A stretch of 64,000 nt of DNA, from NCBI GenBank assembly GCA_015680685.1, contig MNCI01008125.1, positions 521,398 to 585,397 on the forward strand, written 5' to 3'. The translations under genes were made by a program, and so were the position numbers. The DNA comes from Gnetum montanum (lineage: Eukaryota; Streptophyta; Gnetopsida; Gnetales; Gnetaceae). A model generated the notes under the pieces. That model was not told where the DNA came from, made no database searches, and saw only the letters and a list, made by a program, of their open reading frames with translations. Positions 13,331 through 25,620 of the stretch are shown piece after piece. How positions within the stretch are numbered: the stretch's first letter is position 1; each line of letters begins with the position of its first letter.

Positions 13331-13929
13331 CCCTCTTAATTCCAATAATCATATGTTCACTATATCCACCTTCAACATCCATTCCAAATGTAAAACTATA
13401 AGGGAATCATTTGTGGTTTAGGTACCTCCTCGTAATGAATAGACTTCTATGAGTTTAAGGACTACATTTGTTATAAGGATACCACCATCTATGGCTCCCA
13501 AAGAACCTTTTTATCATTATGGTGCTCCTTGCCTCCACCTCTAAACTTGCAAACCAAGTTAACCAATGTCCTCCTATAGTGGCCAATGCTTCAACCTCCT
13601 CCTAATCAAATAATAAAAAATCATCCCTAAAAATGCAATAAGCCAGCTCCTAATGCTAAGGCAAAAGATACCAACCAACCAAAGGTGTGGAAAGAAGTAG
13701 GTCCACCGAAGTCTACTCCAATTTCAATCATACCCATGGACTCCAATGCTCAAATTGCCTCAACAAGCTAGCCTAGAAAGGAAAACCAGAAACAAGAGAA
13801 GGGAAGGAGGCAGAAATAGCAAACATTAAAATGTAAGGTTAAAATCCTAGGTAGAATGGAGGAAGTCAAAGCCAACAAAACTAATAAGGCATCTAGCAAT
13901 GATAAAGACTTCATCATGGCCATGGAATA

Positions 13930-14520
13930 GGTTAAGCTCTCACTAAAATGGAAGAATACTTCTTTAAGCTTGTACAACTTGTTTATGACCTCCCCTACCC
14001 ACTACAAAGCTCTAGTTAAGATTTTGACTTCTATTCCCATGAGTGAGGATATCTCTGCCAACAAGAAGTCCATCCACGTAGTGATAGAACCACCCTCACC
14101 TAGGGAAGAAAGAGGCCAACCACCTTAATGTTTTATGATAGTGAGATTTAAATCAACCCACAAAGTGATGAAGTGTCAAGAGCACCCCCCACCACTGCAC
14201 CNNNNNNNTGCAGACCTCTTCATAACAATAAAAGTTAGTCAATACAAGGTACACTTGATGCATGTTGATGATAGGGTAATCATAAATGTAATTCTCTTTC
14301 TTATCATAGAGCACTTAGGCTTGGTAGAGTACATCCAAAACACCCCCACCTTTGCACTTAAGTCCTTTAATGAGTCAAAGGTAGCTATAAGATGATCCAT
14401 TTCACTATACTTCATGGGTAAGGAATAGTTCCAAACATTTTCTGATTTCTTAATGGTGGAAGAGACACTAGGTTTCAACCTAATCCTAAGGAGACCCTGG
14501 TTGGTGAAATTATGAGTGAT
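13930..14520 (+). pseudogene. Tat-like retroviral-type aspartic protease relic
   Basis: Plus-strand reads LYNLFMTSPTHYKALVKIL (about 13967-14022), a pre-protease block typical of Tat polyproteins, and then the protease proper. At 14263-14274 the active-site loop reads V-D-D-R followed by VIINV, where the family has I-D-N-G followed by SALNV, so the catalytic Asp is kept but the Gly is lost. The flap-distal LILRRPW at 14478-14500 stands for the conserved LLGRPW. A 7-base run of N at 14202-14208 lies just before it. Stops flank the frame. Recognisable pol coding stops near 14.8 kb. Confidence 0.7.
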
Positions 14521-15299
14521 CTCTTCCTTGATTTATCAAGAAATTTATCTACCTTATAAGTGAGGTGAAATTATAGTCCACAAATACAACAATCCCCTTG
14601 TTCATCAACAATGTTAACATCGAGCAAGAATCTACGGTGAAGTTTCAAGAAAAAATCCTAGAGTTAAAAATGTAGTCAAGAACCACAATGCAAATTAACC
14701 AAGCCAAGACCAACAATGCTAGGGCCATAAATGAATCGTAGGAAAAGCTCCCATTTAACATTGTAAGCAAAGGGAATGGAAAATACAAGATCGTGCAACA
14801 AAGAATGAGACGAGCTCTGATAAATAGTTGTATAATTGAGTATGTTGCCTATTTTCTTATCCTTGTACTTATTGGGTGGTCAATTAACTAGTATCCTTGT
14901 TTTCATTTTTATCTACATTTTTGCCTTATAATTTTAGCTTTATTACAATATGCTTACTATTTTTTTGCTTAGCCTTACTTTACATTTTCAATTAATTTGC
15001 AATGTATGTCTATGTTCTATGATTATGAAAAACTACAAAATAATATAAAAATAGAAAACACAAAACAAAATAAAAAATATCAAACATAAAAAACTTAAAA
15101 CTTAAAACTAAAATAGTAGCCATAATCACACTCTGTAACAAATAATAAATAATATAATATTCATGTCCAATAGCCATAGTTGTACTATGAAATAGATGAC
15201 AGCAAAAATATACATAGAGACTAAGGACATAACAACCAAATAAAAATAATAACAACAATGAGATAGCTAAAACGACAAAGTATAACATTTCCAATAGTA

Positions 15300-18200
15300 G
15301 CTAAAATCAAGCCATAGGAGAAGAAGGAGGATCATTATTGGCATCATCTCCAATGTTATCACTGGTATCAAATGGGACTTGTATACAATGAAACATACAA
15401 ACAATTAGTAACCATAATGACCAAAGAGCATAACTATGAAACAAAAAAATAAAATAAAAACTATAACATAAAAGCTTAAAACATATTTTCACAAGCCTCA
15501 AGAGATTCAAGAGTAATATCTTCAAGTGCGAATCTTTGGAGACCTACTTCCAACAAGTGAAGAATTTGTTCTTCACTCATGTTGGCCTAATCAATATCTC
15601 CTAGATCCACTCCAAATAAGATATTTCTCTTCTCTATATCTATCCACTCAAGTGAAGCATGAAAAAATTCAACAATGAAAATGGCCCCATATGTGGTAGT
15701 CATCTGAGAAGTAGGAGAATCAACAACTACCACTAATTCCTCAAACGTATTGAAGGCATCCTCTACACCTATCCCATATATAAACAACTCATACTTACAT
15801 TGTTTTATGGATACCTCATGTCATGATTTTGTGTGGTTTTCCTTTTCTACCTTATATAGCTACTTGCAAGCCTTTTTCTTTTTTCCCCATTCTAACAATA
15901 ATCTAACCAATCCTTGAACTTGAAAATCAATATCTCAATCTACATGTCCTTCTTCACATTGCTTGTAGCTAGAGCAACCTTCCCTTGGATGATGTTCCAA
16001 AAATGGAACCACTTAATCTCCTTTGTGTGTAAAGAATCCCTATTAGCCATGCAATCCTCTACAAATTCCTCATGATCTTCAAGGCTCTTGACTTTATTTA
16101 ATAGTTTCTTGTTTTGCTTCTCTAATGCTAGAACCTGTTTCCACAAGAACTCATTCAAACGTTGGAACTTCCAAAATATTTTTGCATAAGATGAAACATA
16201 TTTTGTAGCCTCTTCATACAAGCTCCATGGAATGTTCTCCACATCAAAATGTAGTTCAAGGAACTCATTGAATTCAGAGTCTCATGAGGGATTTCATTTT
16301 ACTTTGGAAACTTTTACAAACAAAAATATTAAAACCATGAAAACATTAAAAATACTAAAATTATGTAGCCATAAAACACAAAAATACATAAAAATAAAAG
16401 AAAATTGCAAAACAAAAACATTTTTCTTATCGATATCAAGAGCTATCTATTATAACCTATCAACCATGTCATCCATCATTCCCTTCATAAACTTCATCTT
16501 CTCTAGGGCCTCCACTCAAGGTTTAAGATGGAATGTGGATGTAGATGCTTCTAGATTAGGTTCACATCCTATAATGGCCATAACAATTCAACATTATTTG
16601 CAACAAGATAAAAGAATTTAAAAAAACTAAAAATGAAAACAATAAAAAAAGCCTAAATGCACCAAGAGGATCATGAGATAAGTCCATAGAAGGGTTGCCT
16701 CCTAAAGGCGAATCACCTAAGATGGAATCCAAAACATCTAGAGCCTCCATAGATGCCATCTCTTCATCTTCCTTACGTTGTTGCTCCTCCTCCATGGTAG
16801 CCTTGGCAACCAACTCTTGTTGCCTTCCTACTATAAACCAAAGCCAATAAAACATATAGAACAAATTAGTAAACATTTTTAACAATAAAAATATGTAAGT
16901 AAAAATATAAAAATATATATAAAAAAGCTAAAAATACAAAAAAAATATCTACATACCTCCAACAACTTGATTTTTCTTGTTAAGCTTAATCATCATCTTC
17001 TTAGGTGCTTGTTAACCAGGAACCTAAATGTTTTCTTCAACATGTGGCTTTTTCATCTTTACTCTAGCAGTATCATCTACTTGTATGCATATCCTTTTAG
17101 TCCTTTTTGAATTATCATGCATAGCATGGGGCTTAGTTCCCATGCTATTAGGGGAACAACCATGTAAACCACTAACATTCTTAGTGCTAACAAACAACGA
17201 TTTATCCACATTCTCCATGAGTGGATCTTGGAAATGCATCACCTATGTGCTGTGTTTAGCCCAAGGCTTGGAAAGTTGGAAAGCATCATGTGCTACCCAC
17301 TTTCCACTCTTCCTAATCACCAAGAACTCTATGAACATTATAAGGTATGCATCAAAAAACATAAAATGAACATGGTATATGGAGTCAAGATTATTACAGA
17401 GTTTTTGGATTTCATCCCATAGCCCAGTGACTAAGAAGGTATCCCAATAAAATCTAGTGCCATCCACTAAAACCTTTTTCATAGTCCATGTTTGTTGAAC
17501 CCCTATGGTTCTCTTCTATGATAGTAGCATGAAAAAAGCTCTAGAGTGGAAAAGTGGGTAAGTCTCCTTTGCTTCCTCAACTTCACACTTGCCAAAAAAC
17601 AACATTACACCAGAAGGAGAATTAAGCCAAGCCTTCATTTCCTTTCTATGGCCTGCATCTTTCCCTTCTCTAATGGTAACCTTAACACAACTAGAAGGTA
17701 TGCCAAAGAGGTTGCTAAACATAGACTCATTAACGCTCAAAACCATAGAAAAACCATGAACATGAGTGATGAATTCGGTGATTCCCTCATCAAAAAAATC
17801 AATCACATTCAACATCTCAACTAGTGACATCGATAGAATAGGTAGCATAAACAAGTCAAATAAACCTACACCAATGATCCTCTATTGGATATCAACATGA
17901 TCTTTGTTTACCTACCATTTTTCTTGTAGGTCTATGTCACCCCACTTGAGTTGAATCTTCTCCTTAGCATGACCTGAAATGGTCATGGTGATTGTAGACT
18001 CATGCACAAAATATATAGCATAACATAATTGACCTACTAGCCTCATAAAACAAAAAAAATGAAAAATTCTAAAAGTGTTGGCCACACTTAAACAACTTTC
18101 ACTAACCAGGCTTAGGCAAAGCTGGAACCTTACGCTAAACTGGCACATGTGCTCCTAGATCTCTACAAGCCCACCATTTGTGTGCATTATTGGAAGCTAC

Positions 18201-18360
18201 AAAATTTTGGTATACATGATTATACTGCATAAGGTACCTACCAAACTCTTCACCAAGCTACTCAAACACTTGCACTCTTAAGACCTCACCTTGCTTAAAC
18301 TACTTTAAAGCTATACGAGCTACCGACAAGGTTTGATTATTTTTCATGAATCCTCCATGA
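15300..18360 (-). pseudogene. Antisense multi-exon reading frame, plant-transposon-protein-like
   Basis: Runs opposite to the host element. Minus-strand coding stretches in order: about 18340-17890 (WWACRDLGAHVPV, SGHAKEKIQLKWGD); 17854-17010, almost continuous, with MLNVIDFFDEGITEFITHVH, SVNESMFSNLFGIPSS and KMKKPHVEENI; then GTATGT at an exon-like end (about 16955); 16845-16680, acidic (MEEEQQRKEDEEMASMEAL); 16560-16440; 16250-15590 with a probable coiled coil (LWKQVLALEKQNKKLLNKV); and a short last segment ending PPSSPMA stop (15375-15309). AT-rich intron-like gaps separate them. A few stops show decay. The GIPSS region loosely resembles the plant transposon protein family found near Tat elements; that link is inference and the function is unknown. 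Confidence 0.5.
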
Positions 18361-20286
18361 TGTATCCTATACCTACAAAAATAAAGCATGAAAAAAATTA
18401 GAGCAAATAACATGAAAAAAATATTAAAAAATATATCAACTTAAAACAAAGATTATGCTTCTAGTAGGTAGACAGTTCCATGAGGATTTTCGAATAGAGT
18501 GTTTATGCGATGGCCTAGCACCAAGGTGTTGTTAGCATTGTATTACAAATACTTAGGCATCTACCAAATTTGGGATAATCGTTGACCTTCCACTAAATAT
18601 GAGCCTTATTCCATGATATTTCTCTTTGAGTATTAGGATCATCCACCATGAATTGCAAGATGTAGGTATAAGATCCTACCATGAGAGTCTCAATGATTAC
18701 AACTACAACATCTATAACCAAGTGTAACCACATAATCACACTATAATTGTAAAGTAGGTACATCAATAATTCTCTAGAGCCAAGTCTAAATGATATTTAG
18801 ATGCTATTATCAAAGGTTCCTATTGGGGTTCAAGCTATTTGTGTAGCCATCCTTGTGCAACATAAAATCACCACTAACTCAACGATAATCAAGATAGATT
18901 TTAACAATGCCCTACACACAGCCAAGTCATATAACCATGAGACCAAAGAAGCCATAGAAAAATTTGAAATAAGAATTAACAAAATTAAAACCAATATGAC
19001 CTCTAGGATGATAGTGTTTCCATTGAATACAAAATATAAAAAATGGCCAAGTCCATCAATGCAACTACCATCACAGTGCAAACTAAAATATAGCCTTTAC
19101 ACTTCAATTCACATAGTAAAAACACCAAATTTAACATATTGATGGGCATGAAACATTAAAAAAACTATTTTAACATTAACAAAACCCTTTGACATAAAAA
19201 AAAATCAATTTACCATGGTAGAAAACTAGTTTGAAATTTTAGCAAATAGTTGACAGGTAAGGCCTTAAAAAAAGCATTTTCATGAACAATTGACATGACA
19301 TCAAGTTTTTGACAATACAAAAAGCCAAAATTGATAATGTTGGAGATCAATGAATGGGAATTTTTATAGAATGATAGTAAAAAAACCCATATAGTCTTAA
19401 ACATGAAGAATATGGAAAAGGTGGAAGCAAAAAGCACAAGTTCTCTTGGCTCTTAGAACCCACACACTATCATTCTTCTCATTGAAAAATCATAAAAACT
19501 TTCATACATTGCTACACCAAGCCTAAAAGGTGCCACACATTGGCCATGAACCTAGAAAAATTCCATAACTACCAAAATCCTTACCCAAGTGCATAATGCT
19601 ACTTATTGTAGCTTGAAAACCTAAGGAAAAAAACTCTGCAACCAAAATTCAAAATTAACCAATGCAGGATCCCAAGATTGGGAAAAATGCCAAAAAAATT
19701 TTAAAAATTATTTTTGATTTTGGATGTAGAGAGCATGGGCAATAAAACCTAAATTCATTATCAACATTGTAATTACAATGTAGAGAAACCTAAAATTCCA
19801 TAGAATTTTCACTAGAAAAGCCCAATTTGCAATGAACCGACTGCAATAAAGACCTTGGAAAAATTTGAGAAAGATTTTAAAAATTCCAAACTACATATAA
19901 CACCCTTCTACACTATATCTACAATCCCTAGTAACCCTATACATTGACCATATGTGATTAACAAAACATTAATGCTACTAGTCTTTTTGTTGAAAAACTG
20001 CAAAAATTCTAAAAAATAGGCTAGAACACTGAACACTAGGTTGGGAAAAATCCATAAAAAATTTTTAAAATGTGTTTCCACCTTTAAATCAGCCAAAAGA
20101 TCATAAACAAGAGATATATGTAGTTAAAATTTTGGCTGATCATATGTGAGATTATGTGAGAAATAATGTGAGATATGATCAGCCCTTGTGAAATTATGTG
20201 AGAAATAAGCTCGCCAGCTAGGTTTTGATGTCAAAAATCTTCTCACAATGCCCACGTGTTGACCATAAAACCCTTTGTATGCCAAG
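18361..20286. other. Stretch with no recognisable gene
   Basis: AT-rich, with open frames at 18801-19142 (plus) and 19210-19437 (minus) that show no motif and have compositions expected of chance frames. The words around 19490-19560 and 20287 onward begin to resemble the repeat field that follows. Confidence 0.45.
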
Positions 20287-21330
20287 AAATACCCTCAACA
20301 TGTTGAGGTTGGAAAATAACTAAAACTAATAAGCCTCACATGTTGAGGTTTGCTTGGAATTTTGGCTTCCTATCCTTATGCATTGATAGTTTGACTATGG
20401 GTGAACGCCACAAAATATGGGCAAGAACACCAAATAACACCACACATTGGGAATCAAGTCTAAAATGCCCACACACTAGGGAATCCTATTTTACATATTA
20501 TGGTAGTGTGTGGGGTAGTGTGTGAAGCCTACACTAGTTAATAGTATTGCAAAACTTGCTCATATGCTACCCAAAGAGCCCCACCAAACCCTGAAAATAT
20601 CACAAAAATTCCAACATGTCAAAAACCTATCTAAAACTATTCATACACTAGAATTTCATCCCCACATGCTAGGATTTCATCCATAAGTGCTCACACATTG
20701 GGGAAACCTATTCCACATGTTGTGGTAGCATGTGGAGTAGCACATAAGATACTAAGAACTTCCAAAATTGATCAATATGGATCAAATCTCACTTGAGATG
20801 GTCAAACAAACTGTAGATCTTCCCATACATCATTGACACTACCCTACAATCCTAGATAAGCCAAAAACAAAGTCACAATCCTTCACAAACAAGCATACTA
20901 AGTTCCACACATTAGAGAACCAAGCCCCACACATTGTGATAACATGTGGACCAATGTGTGAAGCATACATCAATAATCAACATGTTAAAATTTACTAAAA
21001 TGTTGTCAAGGTGGGTCCCACATGCCAAAGACTTGATGAAAAGTGATAACAAGCTACCCTAGTGGGTTCCAAAATCCTAAAACCTAAGCTAACTTGCTCA
21101 CATGCTAGAACAAAAAGTTCTAAATGTTGGAGTTCAGCCTTGTAGTGTCCACACATTGGGGATTCCATCCCCACATATTGTGCCAGCTTATGGACCAACG
21201 TGTTGAGAATAAACAAACTTCCTACTTAATCAATCTAGCTCATACATAGTCTACATAGGGTCTACACACTATGGACATGACACACAATGTTCACACATTG
21301 AGGAGATGGTCCTCACATGCTGGATACACT
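20287..21330. repeat. Dispersed degenerate motif field (CACACATTGGGGA-like)
   Basis: A motif near CACACATTGGGGA or CACATGTTG recurs about fourteen times: for example 20287, 20336, 20442, 20470, 20662, 20694, 20718, 20908, 20929, 21151, 21172, 21290 and 21310. It often comes as pairs about 20 bases apart, and many pairs are followed by a dyad-like GCATGTGG or AACATGTGG. Similar words occur in the Tat LTRs (9735 and 27005), which suggests that the field belongs to the same element. Confidence 0.6.
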
Positions 21331-21339
21331 AGTGTTTAG

Positions 21340-21610
21340 GTTTATTTTAATCATTTTGACCATACAAAACCATTATTCTAGCAATTTATAGTTTTCACAG
21401 GATTTTTCCTTATTTTGAATATTTTTACAAGAATTTTTCTTATTTCAACTATTTTTGCTAGCTTTTTTACTTATTTTAGCATTTGATAGCTTGTTTTCTT
21501 GAGATTTTTTACTTATTTTAACAATTTATAAATTATTTTCACTAGATTTCTACTTGTTTTAGCCATTTATGGCCTATTTTTTCTAGGTTTTGCATTATTT
21601 TGATAATAAA
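21340..21610. repeat. Degenerate AT-rich tandem repeat
   Basis: Successive units share the core TTTTTACTTATTTTAGCATTT followed by TATAGCTTGTTTTCTTGAGAT-like sequence, roughly 45-55 bases apart (about 21405, 21460, 21505, 21555). The copies differ at many positions. Confidence 0.5.
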
Positions 21611-21654
21611 ATCACTAAAAAATAAATATTATTATTTAATATTATTTTTAATCA

Positions 21655-21950
21655 TGTTTGACATTGTTTGATCTTTCTTGACCTCCTTCTACATCATTTG
21701 ATATCATTAGTTGTCATTTGACATCATTTTACATCATTTAGCATCATTTCACACCATTTTGACTTCATTTCATATCATTTGACCTTGTCTAACATTATTT
21801 TTAACATCATTTGACCTTATTTTATCTCATTTTGACATCATTCAACCTCATTTAGCCACATTTTTATCATCATTTAGCATCCTTCGACATCATTTGATGT
21901 CATTTAGCATCATTTGATGTCATTTGGCATCACTAAGGATTCATTTGACC
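21655..21950. repeat. Short-unit degenerate minisatellite (CATTTGACATCA)
   Basis: A unit of about 12 bases near CATTTGACATCA or CATTTAGCATCA repeats more than twenty times with substitutions and length changes. The best preserved part is 21890-21935, where CATTTGATGTCATTTAGCAT is read twice. It ends about 330 bp before RT coding resumes. Confidence 0.75.
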
Positions 21951-22289
21951 TAATGTTACATTATTTAGAAGAGTTTTGATCTCATTTGACCCTTACTCTA
22001 CATTATTTGGTGTCATTTGACCCCTATCCCACCTTGATGCACCTCAATCTACCTTCCTTAGCCTTAGTCTACCATGTTATGACCTTACTTAGTCTTATTT
22101 TTGCCTTGTTCTACTACATTTTGACCCTATTCTACTATTTTATGCTTTATCATTACAATAATTTGCATTATTTTAATATTTTTTAACAGTTATGCAATAC
22201 ATATGCCAGTTAATATGCCTTTGTTGATATCTAAGATCAAATCACGAATACATGTGTATAATTCAACCTACCCTTAAGCCTAAATGGAC

Positions 22290-23880
22290 TCTATGGTGAT
22301 GTCGAAAGATCAATTAACCTCAAATGCTTAGATCTTGAACCTAGAAGTCTATTCAACCATATAGCCTCAATAGAGAAATCCTTAGAGTGGCCTGAGTACA
22401 TAGTCAAATCTCTTGACTTAGAGGTTGGAAACATCACAGAGGACTTTCTAGTTGAAATTCCTATTACAACCCACAATGATGAGGAGAAAACACTAAAATC
22501 AAGTTCCTTGCTAGAATCTAAGATGATCCAAGACATCACCAAGGCCCTTCAAGATAACATTAAAGCATTTGCTTAGTCATATGCAGATATGCTAGGATTA
22601 GACCCATGTTTAGTATAATATAATATCATACTTGACCTAAGCATCAAGCCTATTAAACAAAAGATACATAAGATCAAACTAGATTTAGCCCTTGTAGCCT
22701 GTGATGAGATCAAGAAGCTCTACCAAGTTGATTTCATCTAAGTCGTCGATTACGTTGATTGGGTATCCAACAGAATGGTATTCCATAAGAAAAAAAAAGA
22801 GTATTCATATCTGTATCAATTTTCATGACCTCAATAAGGCAACCATTAATGATGATTTTCCTCTTCCTAATATTAATCAACTTATTGTAACCACAACTTA
22901 TCATGCCTTGTTATCCTTCATGGATGGAATCTTGGAATACAACCATGTTAGAATTAACCTACAGCATCAATTGCATATAACCTTCATTACCCCTTGGGGA
23001 ACCTTCTATTACATAATGATGTCATTCAATCTGAAGAATGTAGAGATAACCTAGCAATAAGTCATAGCTTACATTTTTAGTGACCACATGCTACGGCTAC
23101 TTATTGATTATGTTGATGATATAGCCATAAAATCCAAGATAGCCAATAATCATGTGCATCATCCAAACTTAGTCCTTCAACAATCTCTCAAGTACAAGCG
23201 TAGACTTAATCCTAAAAAATATGTCTTCAGTGTTAAAAGTAGTAAGATGCTTGGTTTTGTAGTATCCAAGGTAGGGATACGAGTGGATCTCAATAAGGTT
23301 AAGGCCATAACCAATCTAACAGCACCTAGCAAACTTAAGGAACTACAAGGTTTACAAGGTATACTATAATTTATTCATAAGTTCATCTTAAGGCTCACAA
23401 ATAAGCTACAACCTATGCAATAATTGTTGAAAAATGGAGTTCACTATGAGTGAACTGACCAATGCTAAGAAGCCTTTGATAACATCAACCAAGAGTTAAC
23501 CTAATTACCTACCATGTATCCCCCTCATAAGGATAAACTATTATACATCTACCTTGTAAACTTTGAAATGTTCATAGCCTCTTTGCTCTATCAAAAATAA
23601 GATGATGAAGTAGAGTTACCTATCTACTCCTTGAGTCATGCATTGGTAGCTTATGAGATCCTATACATTGAGATCAAGAAGTACTATTTAGCCCTAGTCT
23701 TTTCTTTGAATATGTGGAAACATTACCTCTTCATGAATTAGGTGAATGTCATATGAAAAGACAATCTACTAAGAGCCATCATGACCAACATTTGTGAATG
23801 TAGCCATATAACCTAGTGAATGGTCTTAACAACTGATTTTGAGCTACATTACATTTCCAAAGCCTTAAGAAAGATCAAGA
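22290..23880 (+). pseudogene. Tat-like reverse transcriptase and first RNase H relic
   Basis: Plus strand. RT N-terminal block NHIASIEKSLEWPEYI, then SYADMLGLDPCLV and KQKIHKIKLDL (22350-22690). The palm follows with INFHDLNKATINDDFPLPNI (22825-22885), FITPWGTFYYIMMSFNLKN, and the catalytic YVDD at 23109-23120, then KMLGFVVSKVGIRVD and KLKELQGLQGI. RNase H follows with LLYIYLVNFEMFIASLLYQ, LSHALVAYEILY and YYLALVFSLNMWKHYL (23530-23740). Several in-frame stops and at least one frame change between 23054 and 23088 make it inactive, yet the YVDD is intact. Best explained as the pol of the ~18-kb element. Confidence 0.82.
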
Positions 23881-24370
23881 TATAGCCATGCAACTTACCC
23901 CTTTCCCAATAGAGGACTACATAGCCATAGATCATGAATTCCCCAATCAACATGTCAACATTATCAATGAGGTACCCGAAAGATATGAGGCCATCATGCA
24001 CTTTGACAGAGCTTCAACTGCACATGGAGCTAATGTTGCTGTCATCACAACATTACTCTCTAGTGAGAACCAATCTTCTGCTTATTATTTCCAATTCCCA
24101 TCTACTAATAACGTAACGGAATATGAAGGGTTAATTAGATGAATGATGGTATCTTGTAATCAAGAAATTACATGTTTAAAGATTAAAGGTGATTCACAAC
24201 TAGTCGTTAACCAGGTAACTGAAGTCTATGCTTGCAAAGCTAAACATTTACAACCCTAATATGACCTAGCCAAAACACTCATGCTACAATTTACAAATGT
24301 TGTTATCCAACACATTCCCAGAACTAAGAACACCTTATCTAATGGCATTACCATCTTAGCCCTAAGTGTG
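23880..24370 (+). pseudogene. Second, archaeal-type RNase H (aRNH) of the Tat-like element
   Basis: An extra RNase H following the normal one marks the Tat lineage. Plus-strand reads: EAIMHFDRASTAHGANVAV (first catalytic Asp in FDRA), SAYYFQFPSTNNVTEYEGLIR (catalytic Glu in VTEYE), LKIKGDSQLVVNQVTEVYACK (second Asp in GDSQL) and IQHIPRTKNTLSNGITILA. The last block normally reads ADALA, so the final Asp position is replaced. One stop follows GLIR and another follows KHLQP. The same domain appears in the minus-strand relic at 6.4-6.65 kb. Confidence 0.78.
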
Positions 24371-24559
24371 ACACCTAATGTATTTATCTAGTTTTCTTCC
24401 TTGATGAAGAACTATGCTCTTCCCATCAGACAGAACACTAAAGGTACCTTTATAGCCATCATTGATAATATTCCTCAACAAGAGTGATATGATAACATCA
24501 AGTTTCACCTAATGCATGGTGAACCTCCACAAAACCTAACTACCCCTCAAAAGGATGCT

Positions 24560-25620
24560 ATACAAAAAAGATTAAAATAATACATTATTGTAGTTGATAA
24601 CACATTATGTTGAAGGTCCTACAATGGTGTATGGTTAGTATGTGTGAGCAAGAAAGAAGCCCACATGGTCCTTGAACAAGTTCATGATGGAATATGTGGA
24701 GGTCATATAGGGCCTAGGGCCATGAATACAAAGATTATATGCTTAGCATACTATTAGCCCTATATGTAAAATGGTTGCATGTAGAAGGTTAAAACTTGTG
24801 ATATTTGTCAATGGTACAACAACTTAATACACATGCCAATGACTGAGTTACACACTACTTAGATCACATGGTCGTCGTAACGATAGGGAATCGATATAAT
24901 TGGACCTATAACTTCTAAATCCTTTGTAGGTCATAGGTTCATCATCACCGCAATAAAGTATTTCACAAAGTGGATTGAAGCTACCCCTCTAAGGAAAATA
25001 ACAACACATTAGATCTATTAATTTATCTTAGATAACATAGTACTTTATTTTAGCCTACCTTTAACAATCTTCATAGACACCAAACCATAATTTAGTAGCT
25101 AAGAGATGCAAACCTTTTATCAACAATTAAACGTTAAACATTTCCTTTCATTATCCTACTATTTGCAAGCAAATGGCCAAGCTAAAGCTAAATAACAAGG
25201 TCATCATAAACCTCCTTACAAAAATGCTAAGCCATGCAGACACAAGTGACATGAACAACTCTTGTATGCACTTTGGGCTTATAGTATGATCTTTAGAATT
25301 GCAATCGCTGCCACCTGTATACGTAGTTTATGGATCTGAAGTTGTTTTATCTCTTGAATTGCAAGTTCCATCCTTAAGGGTAGCTCTATCTAACTTCATC
25401 AATGATGAGTAGAATAAGGAGTTGCATGACATTAACCTCAATTCAATGGAGGAATAGCAAATACAAATACTTACTCATAGTAAATGATATTAAGAGAAGC
25501 AAAAAACACATCTTCATTATCTAAACAAGTAAAAAGTCAAGGAAGGAGACCTTGTTCTTAAGGTTGTTTGTGAACATGTAGATCAATAATTCCTATCTTA
25601 AATCTTATTATATCTAACAT
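24560..25620 (+). pseudogene. Tat-like integrase relic
   Basis: The zinc-binding HHCC module is readable: VHDGICGGHIG (two His, about 24681-24710) and KTCDICQWY (two Cys, about 24790-24815). The core has GIDIIGPI (first Asp, about 24885), a damaged second-Asp region FIDTKP (about 25070), and YLQANGQAKAK (about 25160-25190), where the catalytic Glu of NGQAEA reads Lys. The C-terminal part is scrambled by stops. Integrase would insert the cDNA copy into the genome; this one cannot. It is followed by about 1 kb of non-coding sequence to the purine tract. Confidence 0.75.

Larger units (their letters stand above)
14820..22260. other. 7.4-kb non-pol stretch between protease and RT
   Basis: Pol coding stops after the protease tail and resumes at 22.29 kb with the segment that normally follows closely. 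In between are an antisense multi-exon reading frame (15.3-18.4 kb), an uninformative stretch (18.4-20.3 kb) and three repeat fields (20.3-22.0 kb). It could be an overgrown Ogre-type intron, with a possible acceptor TTTTTTAACAG ending near 22190, or a nested insertion. I found no LTR pair, terminal inverted repeat or target duplication that would define an insertion. Confidence 0.5.

Noticed and set aside
15010-15525. Phe/Leu/Tyr-rich minus-strand frames that look like membrane proteins
   Set aside because: The composition follows from AT-rich, intron-like DNA. The only convincing coding here is the short tail at 15309-15375.
20287-21950. CRISPR-like spaced repeats
   Set aside because: The repeats are degenerate, irregularly spaced and sit in plant retrotransposon DNA.
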